A stretch of 64,000 nt of DNA from positions 1,674,001 to 1,738,000 of the forward strand of contig NC_031672.1 in assembly GCF_001640025.1 (NCBI RefSeq), given 5' to 3'. Of this stretch, positions 42,501-54,228 are shown in pieces (the stretch's first letter is position 1; each line of letters opens with the position of its first letter). Made by a program: the position numbers and the translations under genes. A model generated the notes under the pieces. It made no database searches and was not told the DNA's origin. It worked only from the letters and a program-made list of their open reading frames with translations. The DNA is from Sugiyamaella lignohabitans (Eukaryota > Ascomycota > Dipodascomycetes > Dipodascales > Trichomonascaceae).

Positions 42501-45500
42501 ACATGTGAGAATCAATGTGGAACGTTGGTGGTCGGATTTACTCAAAAACATATCTCCAGTAATTTCGTCCACGCTCGACTCAAATATTCTCAGGTACCCC
42601 TCAAAGGACTTTTTAGACTCTCCTTGATCGTTATAAGCATCCAAAAGCATCGACCAGAGTTTAAATTTGAATTGAATTGAAGCATGTGAGAGAAACTGCG
42701 ACACTGCTTCGTGCTCGGGCAGTCTCTCTTTGTGTTCGTCTAAGAGAATAGATTCGAGTAGATCCACTTTCGAAAGCTCTTCAAGATGCAACGAGCCATC
42801 AGCGATATCTTCTTTAGCCTCATCATTAACATCTCGCTCTGTCTCTGGAGTGCTCTCATTGGACCCGCGTTCATCTAGAGAAGGTACAGACTTTACTTCC
42901 ATATCAAAAACTCTCGCAAATACTGCAGCAGCCCGATATTTGGAAATCTGTGTATCACAACTCTCAATGGACAATCTAGGAATATTGGAAAAGTTTGTGA
43001 ATTCCATAACAAACGGGTGGTTTGTTTTTCTTTCATGCTCCTCAAACATTGACTTGGACTGTTGAAACTGTCGTAAGTTGGCAGCTGGAGTACAACTACG
43101 TGCCTCAAGGAAAATAGAGACCCATTTATGTCGCAATAGTAGTTCGCTTGTCACAGATTCTGGGCTACTTAAACTAGCAAAGTCACAGAAAAGCTGTCGC
43201 CACCTATCCACTTTAGCAAATAAAAGTTTAGACGTTGCTTCGAGCTCTTTGACATTTGCTTTCGTTCCGGTTTTTGCATCTAAAGAGCTAGCACTGGTTA
43301 AATAGTAATCCACAAGTAATTCAAAGAATCCCTCACAAACCTCCAAATGGGGACTAGATACTGTGGTCGAAAGTAGAGCACTCTTCACATTGGAATAAAT
43401 CAGTGACTCGCAGTTATCAAGGATTTGACGAACAGTATCAGCCACTGCTGTGGGCCAAAACTCATCCAATAACGAACATCCATTTTCATCTTCAGACAGA
43501 AGTGCATAAATAAACTCAAAACGAACTTCTTGTAAGTGATAATCACCACTGTTAATTCGCTGTATGTAATTAATACATCTATCTGATGTATTATTTTGTG
43601 TTAGCGAGGACGGGGCTTTGACAATGTTGTCGTTACCAAGAGCAGCAAAATCGAGTGTTTGCAATATCGATTGATTGTTATTACTTGCACTGGATTTCTT
43701 ACTTGGCTTTTCATTCTTTAGCAGAATTTCAGCTTGTGAATCGTCCCATCCCTGTAATATTAACTTAAAGTCATACAAGTATTGGTCCGAATGAGGATAG
43801 TCTTGATCCAGGAAAACAGGAATTACACTTTCAAATTTCATATTGCAAAGCGATAAAAACGACGTCAATTGCTCGAAAAAGGACTTGTCTTCAGCAACAT
43901 CCATACTATCTAGAGTTTGCTCATCTGATCTAGCCTTTACTCTCTTACTGGATCGATTACTAGCAGACCGATTACTAGACCGGTTTGGTGTATCATTATT
44001 AGCCGCTGGTTCCGTGCTGGCACTTTTTCTCTTCCTAGTCTGCCTCTCTTCAGACTCCGGCTTATTTTCGTCTGTGCTAGCCTCACCTCCGTTCTGGCTG
44101 TCAGGCCTAGCACTGCCTTCTGGTTCAGATTTCTCCAACGTACCATCTGAGCTGGATGTTTGGGTTGAGCCATCTGTGACAGGTTGTGAAGTAGTATCCT
44201 GAACAGAATCTGACGCAGGTGCCGGAGTCGGAGTCGACTCCTGCGCCGCTTTAGATTCCTCGTCAATATCCATTTTATCTTGAGGTGTGGAAAAGGACGA
44301 TAGATCAGGAGTACTAGCCGCAGTAGACGCTACCTCTGGGGCGTCAACAGTTATATCGTCTGCATTAACTTTGAAAGCCACTTTAATTAATGGGTATGGC
44401 GACTGGTTATAGGGGTCCTCAACATGTTTCTTTTTGCCAGTAGCGAAGCCCGATAGCACTTCGTTCAGACCATTTGCTACCGAGTTCCAATCTGGCTTAT
44501 CGATATCAATATCGACCTTCGTGACACTGGGATTCTCAACAATATACGGTAGCTTGTCGACGATATTAAACTTGCTGTTTTTCACCAGCCAGCTCAGATC
44601 AGGAAGCGTAACTACAGTTTTGTGTTTTGGCAGATCATCCAAAACATCATACAGCTCATCACCCTTCAAACTATACACATCTCCAATACTCAACAGTAGT
44701 TTCTGGAGCTCTCTGGCCAGATTGGACTCCTGAGCTGTAACTATGTCCCCATTCACTATCGCTTCACGTATACTTGTCACTTTAGAATCCGAGTGAACCA
44801 AACTCTCCAGTGCTAATCTACCAATTCTTGTATATCCCAACGGCACAGAAAACGCATATATCAGTTGTAAGAAAGATGGATCATCGTCGTTATACACCAG
44901 GGCCTCGGTGAACTCATCTACTATCTCTCCAACCCTCGAAAACAACGTATCTTCGTCGTCTATAGATCCAATTTCCAGCTTCAGTCTGTCGAGAAGCAGA
45001 ATTCCATAGTTCTTATGTGCCAAATACTTCAGTCGCTCGGCTGTTGGTGGTAGTCCGGATTCCTAATTGTTAGTTCAAGCTCAAGAACAGGTCTGCCTCC
45101 GGCGGCTGGGGCTCCGCCCCAGACCCCGCTGCTCCTCTCGCTTCGCTCGAGTCGGGGTTTTGCGATCCCCTAGCTATTAGTGGCTGTCCAATGGAAACAT
45201 TCTAGCTTCATAGTCTCAGGGACTGAGTGCTGTACTCACGTAGGATAGGCTGAGAACTTCGATGCTAAACAAGTTACCGTATTCTTTATTGGCACCTTCA
45301 TAATCCTCATCTTTCTGAAGTTTCAACGCGCGTTGAAATACTTTCAGTGCTTCCTCAACCTATTGAAATGTTAGTATTTAGTGGCATATCAGAGCCATAG
45401 GGCTGCGTGTGATTGTGATTAAGTCCAAAAGATAGCTGTCTGGCTAGCCAAATGTGAGCTCGTGCAACTTACTTGTAGTTCTCGCGTATGTTCCTCGGCA

Positions 45501-45768
45501 TCTTGGATTATGTCCTCCTCATAGACATTTAAAGCTACAAAATAGGACTATGTTCAGTTAGTTTTGCAATTCGTCAGATGGTCCTAAGGAGCTTACCATT
45601 CTTTTCGCTATTATAGAAGAGTTTTAGGGGAAGAGAATGAACTAGGCGATAGCAGTCGGAGTGACTTTTCTTATGTCCTGAGTTAGGACCAATTGAATAA
45701 ATAAATAATAAATAATGACCGCCAAAGACGTGAATTTCTGTGATGCTGGAGATCTCCATTAGGTCCAT
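39513..45768 (-). CDS. HIR3: Histone transcription regulator HIR3 (CABIN1 family), at least three introns
   Basis: Subunit of the HIR histone-chaperone complex that deposits H3-H4 and represses histone genes. Exons on the minus strand: first exon ending at 45597, then 45534-45473, 45359-45240 and 45062-39513; about 1967 residues if the ATG at 45768 is used. Exon 2 encodes ALNVYEEDIIQDAEEHTREL, close to the conserved HIR3 N-terminus, exon 3 the TPR-like VEEALKVFQRALKLQKDEDY. The body is helical with TPR-like repeats; NTNRFESWVGLAQAFDALAD and KRKWHHRPTYRIAKLLSERF are conserved blocks. Residues near 320-420 are acidic and Ser-rich with a basic SNRSSKRVKARS. The last 100 residues are Lys/Glu-rich. 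The first 57 residues do not look like HIR3, so a different start or a further 5' exon is likely. One intron (45063-45239) holds a foldback half. Confidence 0.88.
45094..45154 (+). repeat. GC foldback half unit inside HIR3 intron
   Basis: A 61-bp CTCGAGTCG half. The host intron is 45063-45239 (minus-strand gene, donor GTGAGT); the element lies about 15 bases upstream of the branch motif. Confidence 0.92.
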
Positions 45769-45923
45769 ACAGAATAGCTAGCTACCTATATGCAGCTCTA
45801 CTATTTCCGCTTCACGCGGCTTGACGAGGGTCTACAGGTGAATATCAACGGTTGATTTAATCGTTTGTGAATAGTTCACTTGATCATACAATTATTTTGT
45901 TACAATAAAAGATTGCTGTTATT

Positions 45924-47315
45924 ATGGCCACAAGTGCCAGTTCTCAGAATCATGACAGGGTGCTTGTTTATGCGGAGTATTTGTCACGGATAAGGTCAAT
46001 TGCGATATCGATACAGCTATCTGAGCTCTGTTATCCACAGCAGCTGACATTCAGGGATGTGAGAACTGCGGTTTTACATTATACTAAAGCTAGTGGTTCA
46101 AGTGATTCTACAACGGGTGTACACGACGAGTCAAATGAGTCGAGCAAAGAAAAGCAGAATCATGAATCAAACAGGTCGGATCAGTTGGACGAACTCGAAT
46201 CAAGTACAGCATCTGGAATAACTGACTCCATTGAACTTAACCAAAAGGAAAAATCAAGTAATAGCAATGATAATGAGTTCATAATCAATCTTCCTGAAGA
46301 TATCACTGTTAGAGTTTCAGAATCTACCATACCTATATCCGAATTAACCTCAACATTATCATTCAGGCTACCTGCATCACCAGAGCTTGCTGATGTTCTC
46401 CAGACAAAACTCAATTTTTACGATAGCTATGACCAGATCCCTTGGTCAGCTGATATGTTGAATAGCCATAAAGTCAGTTTTTGTTGTGTACAGTGTGACG
46501 GCGAACTGGTCAAGCCGAACCGGATAAAGCAATGGAAGTCTTTGCCATCAGAAAATTGGGCTGAAATGATGGATTTTTGGCATTGTCATAAGCCCAAAAG
46601 CGAGGATGATAATATGGCCTCGAAATTCAATCCTAGTTATGCAGTTTCTAAGTTTACTCCATATTCAGGCACTGTTTTAGTTGGAGACTGCTATTTCTAT
46701 TTATTCAAGGATGATACCACAGCACGAGTAGTAGGTGAAACTGTCGCATGTGAAAAGTGTGGATACGATCTAGGAACTTGTGATGCAAGTGACAAAACTT
46801 CTCTTACAGTGTGGAAATGGAATCTGAAGCTAGTTACCCCAGATGTTAGCACGGATAACACCAAAACTAAAGACGATATTAGAGAAGCTGTTGCCAGCAC
46901 AAACACGTGCATGCCAACTAAAAAACCAGCAAAACCTCTTCGACTGACCTATCCCCTCCATCAATACGTGTCTACGGTTATAGCTCGTCTTATTGATTCC
47001 CATGCTATTTATACTTTCTCAATCACAGACATGGATGAGAAGCCTGACCTTTTATTGTGGGTATTTAACCCAGATATTAAGTATACTACTGCTACAAGTG
47101 CTAAAGGCCAGAGGGGATTCAAAATTGTCTATACCTATGATAAGAAAATTATGCCTAGCTTGGAAAAGACTAGAGGTGAGATTGAAGTGGTCAAGTTTCC
47201 TCCTCGGGTGCTGGAAGTTCTCAAAGCTCATTTAGTTGAAAACACTCTGTCGTTGCCCGAAAATGCTAGAAGCTTTGGTCAATGGACTGTCAGTATGCTG
47301 GAAAAGATCAATTAA
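45924..47315 (+). CDS. IPA1: IPA1/UBE3D-like protein (HECT-like E2-binding family)
   Basis: 463 residues, intronless. Member of the E2-binding HECT-like family to which yeast Ipa1 (YJR141W, needed for mRNA 3'-end processing) and human UBE3D belong. Conserved features: VSFCCVQCDGELVKP and VACEKCGYDLGTCD, two Cys pairs probably binding zinc; PSENWAEMMDFWHCHKP between them, the family's most typical motif; and the C-terminal block YPLHQYVSTVIARLIDSHAI with LLLWVFNPDIKYTT. An insert of about 65 Ser/Glu/Asn-rich residues (about 53-115) is poorly conserved. It is divergent from HIR3 with about 155 bp between the annotated starts, so the two probably share a promoter. Convergent with PPX1 at 95 bp between stop codons and no repeat there. 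Confidence 0.85.
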   Translation: MATSASSQNHDRVLVYAEYLSRIRSIAISIQLSELCYPQQLTFRDVRTAVLHYTKASGSSDSTTGVHDESNESSKEKQNHESNRSDQLDELESSTASGITDSIELNQKEKSSNSNDNEFIINLPEDITVRVSESTIPISELTSTLSFRLPASPELADVLQTKLNFYDSYDQIPWSADMLNSHKVSFCCVQCDGELVKPNRIKQWKSLPSENWAEMMDFWHCHKPKSEDDNMASKFNPSYAVSKFTPYSGTVLVGDCYFYLFKDDTTARVVGETVACEKCGYDLGTCDASDKTSLTVWKWNLKLVTPDVSTDNTKTKDDIREAVASTNTCMPTKKPAKPLRLTYPLHQYVSTVIARLIDSHAIYTFSITDMDEKPDLLLWVFNPDIKYTTATSAKGQRGFKIVYTYDKKIMPSLEKTRGEIEVVKFPPRVLEVLKAHLVENTLSLPENARSFGQWTVSMLEKIN

Positions 47316-47409
47316 GATCCATTAAATCTTTTGTACATATCTCATACTGGAACAGATCAGTGAACGATCTATCAAGTATCATTGCATATACACATATTTA
47401 TTATTACCA

Positions 47410-48794
47410 CTACAGAGCAGGCAGTGAAGTGCCGTAGAGTGCATTTCTGAAAATAGGAGCTACTTGCTTACGCGAGGCAGCCACATTTTTCTGCTGGAAT
47501 ATAAGCACTCGATCATCAGTGGCATTAGGAATGACTTTAGGTTCGAGCTGTAGAGGACCCGACGCCTTTTGAAGTAAGGTGTCGAGGAGGTCTTTAGCAT
47601 CCTCGGTCGCGTAAACCGCTAGTTCCCTCTGAAAGTTGTTCTGCGAGTCCGTCGAAGTAGCCATTACAGCACAAATGGAAAGATTCTCATTTTCTGCCCA
47701 GTTCGCAATATCTGTATTGAAATCTGGATGTTCTGAATAAAGCCAAGCAAACGACTGAACTGTCGAGCTTATTCCCAGCTTTATATTCTCATTGGCTGCA
47801 GCAGACAGCCCTTTGCTATCATCTTGCCAATCTTTATAATCCTTGCGAAGAATATCTCTGGGGGCCATACCCTTGATATTTTTCTTGTGTTTTTGAAGCT
47901 CATTAAACAAGCTCTCACGGTCTTGATCGCTAAAGTTAATACCCTCTGAGAGGACCGCAGATGACTTTTTGTCAACTTCCTCTACTCTATGACGCAGGTT
48001 CGAAGTATCTATAATGAGAGGACTCAATCCAAGCAGACCAACTTCTTTCTCTTTGAACACACTGGAATCTGATCCCAGGGTCTCGTGGAAATAATCAACA
48101 ACTACACTACTGCAGCTACCAGCTTTTTCCACTCTTTTGACTCCATTCACCTCCTGAATAGAGTCGTTATACAGATTCTCATCATCATGATGGTCCAAAA
48201 TACCAGCTATCCGTCTATCAAACAGCTTGGCTAATGGACTAGTCAGCTTATTAAAGTCTACCAAAAAGGCGTACGACCGCGAAAACGCACCAGGACCCTT
48301 CTTAGAAAGATCGTCTAAAAACACCAGGGAACTGGCTGGTAATCCAGCCTGTGACAATATATAAACAATATCAGGACGTAACTTCAAGTCCTCCCGAGGA
48401 ATATTAATAACTGGAACCACATATTCCGGCTTCAACTTCGAAAACCCAGGCTTGCTCTCGGTGGCTCTCGCATAGAAATATGCACTCAAAATAGACGATA
48501 CACATGAATCGAGATCTGACTGTTAGTACTTTTACAAGAACATGATAAATTTGGGGTCCCCTCGTTGCCTCCGGCGGCTGGGGCTCTGCCCCAGACCCCG
48601 TGGCTCCTCTCGCTACGCTCGAGTCGTTACGTCTACGGTCCCATCAAACTCATAAAGTACTGGGTCTGCAGGGTGCTGGAAAAATCGGTTGACATACCAG
48701 CAGATTCGTTGCCTATCACAAAAAGAGCACGATCCTGGCCACTGAGCTTGGCCAGATTTGGCCCAATTGTCCGAATGTAAGATCGCAAGGACAT
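47410..48794 (-). CDS. PPX1: Exopolyphosphatase PPX1 (DHH/DHHA2 family), one intron
   Basis: Hydrolyses terminal phosphates of polyphosphate chains; metal-dependent. Exon 1 is 48794-48698, exon 2 is 48515-47410; 400 residues. The first exon carries FVIGNESA and the joint creates the metal site GNESADLDS (Asp33, Asp35). The DHH motif is at about 140-142 (GILDHHDDENL), followed by AGSCSSVVVDYF, LLGLSPLIIDTSNLR and MAPRDILRKDYKDW; the C-terminal ASRKQVAPIF block is typical of DHHA2. Exon 1 was found by splicing; without it the first aspartates would be lost. The intron (48516-48697) uses donor GTATGT, has CTAAC near its end and must use the second of two closely spaced AGs to keep the frame. The intron contains a GC foldback half (48566-48626). 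It shares a 188-bp divergent promoter with HOM6. Confidence 0.93.
48566..48626 (+). repeat. GC foldback half unit inside PPX1 intron
   Basis: A 61-bp CTCGAGTCG half with main hairpin loop TCT and one change in the inner part (CTCGCTACGCTCGAG). Host intron 48516-48697, minus-strand gene. Confidence 0.92.
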
Positions 48795-48982
48795 TTTTGT
48801 ATTCCTAATGAATTCAGTTAAAGAAAACTAGCAAAGCAACTCTATCTATAGATAGCCAATATTGAACAGATGCCTATCTAGGGTGAAAAACGGCGATCTC
48901 AGTACGGCGATCGAGAACCGATATCGGCCCTGGTTGTCAGTCATAACTCTATAACCAACTTAATATTTGGATAAATTGCAAA

Positions 48983-50122
48983 ATGTCAGGAGTCAACGTA
49001 GCTATTATTGGTAAGTACTCGTCATTGGCACGAGTTGTGTACTTGTTGTCAACGAATGGTTACTAACAGACAGGAACTGGTCTTGTTGGATCGGCCTTTG
49101 TTCGCCAACTCCAGGCTGTTCAGAAAAAGTCACCTGGCGTCTTCAATGTCATTCTTGTTGCCAGATCCAAGGCTACTTATGTTTCTAAAGACTATTCTCC
49201 ACTTTCTTTGGACTCTTACTCCACTGGTTCAAGTGATCTTCTTAACATTGAACAAATTGCCGCTTACCTTGAAAAGTCTCCTAAGCCAGTGATCTTGGTT
49301 GACAACACCTCTAATGAGGACTGGGCAAATTCTTACCCATTGTTTCTCTCCAAATCTATCTCTGTTGCTACTCCTAATAAAAAGGCATTCTCCAGCTCTT
49401 TGGACTTGTGGAAGAAGGTTTTTGGTGCCAGCAATGGCCCTAAGGGCGGATTGGTTTACCATGAAGCTACTGTTGGTGCTGGTCTTCCTGTCCTTGGACC
49501 TCTCAACGACCTTGTCGCTACTGGTGACGAAATTGTTAAAATCGACGGTATTGTATCTGGAACTTTGAGTTATATCTTCAACGAATTCTCTACTATCGAG
49601 GGATCAACTGTAAAGTTCTCTGATGTTGTCAAGAAAGCCAAGTCCCTTGGTTACACCGAGCCTGATCCAAGAGATGATCTGAATGGTCTTGATGTCGCTC
49701 GTAAGGTCACTATTTTGGCTCGTTTGTCTGGCCTTCCTGTAGAGTCACCTACTTCATTCCCTGTTGACTCTCTTATCCCCAAGCCACTCGAGTCAGCTGC
49801 CTCTGCTGACGAGTTCTTGGAGAAGCTCCCAGAATACGATGGTGAGCTTGACAAATTAAGACAAGAAGCTCAAGCTGAAAACAAGGTACTAAGATTTGTT
49901 GGTAAGGTTGACATTGCTGCTGGTGCTGTTAAGGTTGGTATTGAAAAGTACGACGCTTCTCACCCATTCGCGTCTCTTAAGGGCAGTGACAATGTTATCT
50001 CTATCCAGTCCGAGAGATATGCTAGCCCTCTCATTATTCAAGGTGCTGGAGCTGGTGCTGAGGTCACTGCTGCTGGTGTTTTGGCTGATGTTTTCAAGAT
50101 CGAGCAGAGATTGAGAAAGTAG
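48983..50122 (+). CDS. HOM6: Homoserine dehydrogenase HOM6, one intron
   Basis: NAD(P)-dependent reduction of aspartate semialdehyde to homoserine, on the way to threonine and methionine. Exon 1 is 48983-49010 and exon 2 is 49074-50122; 358 residues, the usual length for the fungal enzyme. The joint restores the nucleotide-binding motif IIGTGLVGSAF (Gly10, 12, 15). Further landmarks: VATPNKKAFS, YHEATVGAGLPVLG, the substrate-binding region GIVSGTLSYIFNEFS and YTEPDPRDDLNGLDVARKV with its catalytic lysine near 223. The C-terminus IIQGAGAGAEVTAAGVLAD is standard. The 63-base intron has donor GTAAGT, branch CTAAC. An intron after codon 9 hides the start from simple open-frame scans. Codon use is moderately biased. 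Confidence 0.96.
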
Positions 50123-53100
50123 ATATAAAATAGATTCACAAGCGATTTTTATATAGAAGCATCAAGCAGTTGGACCTGTGTCGTGGGCTCCTATAGCTCT
50201 GCACGAGTCAACATACACAATTTCATGACTTGCTATCATCCTGATTCAGCGATGTACTAGACTTATCAAATACTGGGTCTCTTTTCTCTTCACCTCTAAA
50301 GTTACAACTGACACAGAGAGTACAACAATCAGGAATTGAACTGATACTTGTGCTTCTAATCACATATTGAGTTCATAACCAGCTGCTGCTATTCTATTAC
50401 AAAAATTCGCTTTATCTCTTTAAATCTCAAGATCCTTCAGATTCGCTCTCATAGCCGGTATACCCCCTTTGCTGCCTACATATTTTAGTATAGAAACATC
50501 AATCCAAGTAATTATCAAGAAATGGACTTCAATTTATTCATTCAACTGAGCTATCATCACTAGTTACTAGTACGGGTATTGCATTTATAGCCATTGACAT
50601 GCTATAAAGTCGAATAAAGTCGAAATATTGTCGAATCCTGGCTCTGATCCTAACATCTCATGTCCTATCACTTATATACTATTTTTATGATACCTGTATT
50701 ACCAGCATTCCTTGCACAAGCGCTTCTCAACTAAGTAAATCACCTTTTTTATAAAATTTAATTCGAATTTATTTCAAATTTATTTCTCTTTCCCTCAATT
50801 ACTATGCATCAAGTATTTGAATCCTCAGATCACCATCAGACCGAGTTAATTTTCTACTTTACTTTCTCAATTCACAAATATTCACAAATAAGTTTTCTTT
50901 CTGCTACTTATATGGTATATCCTACTGCTAATTCAATACACAAAACTTTTCTCTAAACGTCTTCTCCTGGTAAACACCCTCACTACTCAACCCCATCACT
51001 GAGCCAGCTAACTCATCTCATTCCTCAAAACTTCTCATATCTGGTTCACTGGCACCCCTGATAACCCCGACTACCTCGGGTTTCAAACAGCCGTATCAAT
51101 GTATGTGAGAGTGTTCTGGAGTATCCCCCGCAACCCAAACTGGTGATGACGCAGACTTGACAGGTAATTTAAATTAGAATGTGCAGGGCTGCCGATTGCG
51201 GCGAGGTGCGGTTGAATTGAAACGTGGTGTGTAAATCCTGATCTGGAGGACTACAAAGGTCTGTAGCCCACTTTTGGCATCGCAGGCAGGGCAGGGTATG
51301 GCATGGGGTCAATGGGCAAAATAGAGGGACTGCTCAACGAAGTTCAATGAGGACGACCTGTCAGATGGGATACGATCCTGCCGATAGCACCCGTGAAATG
51401 TAATCGCCGCACCCAGTGGGGACAGTCGCTCGTGCTTTTGCTGCTGCTGCTGCAAACTACGTCATAGATCGAGCTCTCTATAGCAGTAAGGAAACCATGG
51501 GCCTAGTAACTGTGGATTGGCTTGACTGGTAGCAGTCCCTATGGCTGCAAAAAAAAAAAAACCCCCAATCAAAGGCTGCAATGGCTAAAATCGGAGCTTG
51601 TGCTAGTGATCAAGACAGCAGCAAAAGTGACATGTGACTGCAGAATGACGGGTAGAACCGTGAGAGAATGTCGTCTTCGCCGTTCGCGGTCGGTCGCCGT
51701 TGTTATCACCGTCGTTGTAACCGTCTCAGTCACCGCTATCCTCACCGCTGTATCGCCGCTATGTCGCCGCTGTATCGCCCTGTCATATCAGGAATTGGTT
51801 CCTGGCCGATAGCGGCAGTAGTTCTAGTAGCGGCAGCAACAGCAAATAAATAAAAGTGCAGCTGCAGCATCTCATAAAACTCTAATTAGCTAAAAAGTTA
51901 AAACTTAGCTTATTAACTAAAACTACCTATCACCTCTCTTGGCTTACTTTTCATCAGGAATCCAGACCTACTAATTTTCATTTCAAACATTACAAAAAAA
52001 TATTTTTTGGGTGTTGATTCAACTGGTTCAACCATTTCATCTGAAGCTATAAAATTTCTTTTGCTTATTGATAAGTGGGATATCTCGATAGTTGAATTTC
52101 GTCACCCTGTGTCAATCTCACATAGTAAATCTTTATTGGTGCAACTGTGCAACTCATATTGCTTTGACGGGCGGCTACCTTTTGGCGCGACTTCTGTGAT
52201 CGTACCATACCATATTACCATACCGACATATTTACATATAATATATCCGGTTCGCATCTGTTTGATCGGTTGTCTCATTTCCATTGTTTTGTACGGATTT
52301 TTACTGGTTGCGACTTTTTGTTTTCCATTTGTACTGGCCAATTGTCTACATTGGTCATTGTATACTGGCTATTATTAGTGTAAGTGATAAGGGATGAAGG
52401 ATTATGATATATGATATTTAGAGTATCCTAGTAAAAACGGGGTCGTCAGTTTAGGCGTGTCAAGGAGTTCATCCGATCTAGGCCAATATTTCAAAATAAC
52501 AACAAAAAATAAGATAACAGCAGGAAGACAGCAACATGATAGTAACATGATAGCAACAAGACAGCAGCAAGACGGCAACAAGACGGCAATTAAGACAGCA
52601 ACAAACAGCAACAAGAACAGCGAGATAAAAGTGATAAAACGTCTATTGGCCGAGTGGTACACACACGAGGAGTCTCAGATAGAGCGATTGTGTACTATAC
52701 TTGGCTTTTAACTTTATTAACTAACTTTGAAATTCAGTTGTCGACATATCAATCATAATTTGAGCCTCTGAGCTTGCTTATCTCACATTATCGGTTTACC
52801 CCGCGACGCAACAGTCTCAACTACACATTCTTAAAATTGTATACTATCGCCGGCTTTTGGTAGTGAATCTATTTGATCTGTGTTTAGCCTCATCGATTGA
52901 CTGTCTGCGGTGACTATTCATAGCTAGTGCGATTTGATTGGTATCGACAAGACCGTTAGCAAACGTCCTTCAACCAACCTCTCGATTCTAGAGGAGACCG
53001 CTACTACCTCAATCCACAAATATACAGTAAACGAGGATCAATTGACGCGACCTCACGAATCACATCAACTGATTTAACCTATCGACCTCTCTTTAGCCAG

Positions 53101-53381
53101 CTAACACTGTGGTATCCGTGATATCATCTTAACAGCTGGAGATAATTGTTTTTGAACTACCACCACGAACATTCTCGACACCATCCACGTTTCAGATTTT
53201 GTTTGATTCAGGAGGTAATTTCGACTCTGCTGATCGATTGTTGAACCAGGAGTTTTGCAGGAGCATTTCAGAAGTCTATTCTACAATTAAACAAAGAATC
53301 AGGACTCGTTTCGAAACCATTTTGGACTTGACCTGAGCTATCTCTTACACTCACTCGACGAAACAAAACACATATAACAAC
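50123..53381. other. Large gene-free region between HOM6 and YPD1
   Basis: About 3.3 kb without foldback elements or a supportable gene. The first kilobase is AT-rich. At 51670-51790 there is a cluster of CACCG/CGCCG-like units, at 52530-52620 degenerate CARA-type units (AGCAAC, AGACGGCA). The open frame 52007-52378 begins with TTG and has no recognisable family. The last part is probably the YPD1 promoter and leader. Confidence 0.55.
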
Positions 53382-54041
53382 ATGTCAGAAGACACCACGC
53401 ACGCATCGATAGCCACTGAGCCCCATAGCACTGCAGCTGGCTCGACTCATAGCACACACTCATCACAGTCATTGGCCAACGAGCCAACAACATTCGGCAG
53501 TAGTTCCGATGCCGGAGGCGGTTTAGACAGTGGAGCAGGGTCTAGTGCTGCTGCCGCTGCTGCTGCTGAAACCGAGGGTTTAACTGCCGAAGAAGCAGAA
53601 GAGCAAGCCGAGCTGGCAGCCATTGCCGCTGGCTCGAGCCATACCGATATCATTGACTGGACCACATTCGGCCAGATTTTGGAAATGGACGAAGACGAAG
53701 AAGACCGTGATTTTTCCAAGGGCATTGTCATCAACTTCTTCGAGCAAGCACAAGTCACTTTCGAGCAGATGGAGACGGCCCTAAAAGAGGGCAATCTCAG
53801 CGACCTGTCGGCATTGGGCCACTTCCTGAAGGGCTCGTCAGCAGCCCTCGGCCTGACTAAAGTGAAGAACTCGTGCGAGAAAATCCAGCATTTCGGTGCC
53901 GGCAAAGACGAGACCGGGTCGACAGAAGTCAATGACGAAGCTCTCTGTCTCGAGCGAATCCGCACGACCCTCGCTGTCGTCCGTGAGGAGTACGAAGAGT
54001 CGGAGAAATACCTGCGTAAGTTCTTCGACGGGGCCATGTAG
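53382..54041 (+). CDS. YPD1: Histidine phosphotransfer protein YPD1
   Basis: Relays phosphate from a hybrid histidine kinase to response regulators in the osmosensing (Sln1-type) pathway. 219 residues, intronless. The HPt domain covers about 88-218: DIIDWTTFGQILEMDEDEED, then NFFEQAQVTFEQM and LSALGHFLKGSSAALGLTKV, in which His147 is the phosphorylated residue (HxxKGSS pattern); SCEKIQHFG closes the four-helix bundle. The N-terminal 85 residues are an Ala/Ser/Thr/Glu-rich extension absent from the 167-residue S. cerevisiae protein. It starts at the first ATG after a long noncoding stretch. Convergent with MGS1, 195 bp between the stops, with a complete foldback element filling most of that gap. 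Confidence 0.93.
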   Translation: MSEDTTHASIATEPHSTAAGSTHSTHSSQSLANEPTTFGSSSDAGGGLDSGAGSSAAAAAAAETEGLTAEEAEEQAELAAIAAGSSHTDIIDWTTFGQILEMDEDEEDRDFSKGIVINFFEQAQVTFEQMETALKEGNLSDLSALGHFLKGSSAALGLTKVKNSCEKIQHFGAGKDETGSTEVNDEALCLERIRTTLAVVREEYEESEKYLRKFFDGAM

Positions 54042-54091
54042 CGGTCTAAAATATATATATTTCATGATAAATACGTCACGGGAGGGGATTC

Positions 54092-54228
54092 TGCCTCCGG
54101 CGGCTGGGGCACTGCCCCAGACCCCGTTGTGCTCCGCTTCGCGGAGCGACTGGGACCGTCGACGAAACGACTCGAGCGGAGCGAGAGGAGCAGTGGGGTC
54201 TGGGGCGCAGCCCCAGCCGCCGGAGGCA
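54092..54228 (+). repeat. GC foldback element, full length, between convergent YPD1 and MGS1
   Basis: A 137-bp copy occupying most of the 195 bp between two converging stop codons (51 bp after YPD1, 9 bp after MGS1). The inner left hairpin is GCTCCGCTTCGCGGAGC, a changed but still paired version of the usual one. Main hairpin loops are ACT and GCA. Confidence 0.95.

Noticed and set aside
52007..52378. Hydrophobic open frame of 123 codons
   Set aside because: Starts with TTG, has no in-frame ATG near its beginning, AT-rich context and no recognisable family.
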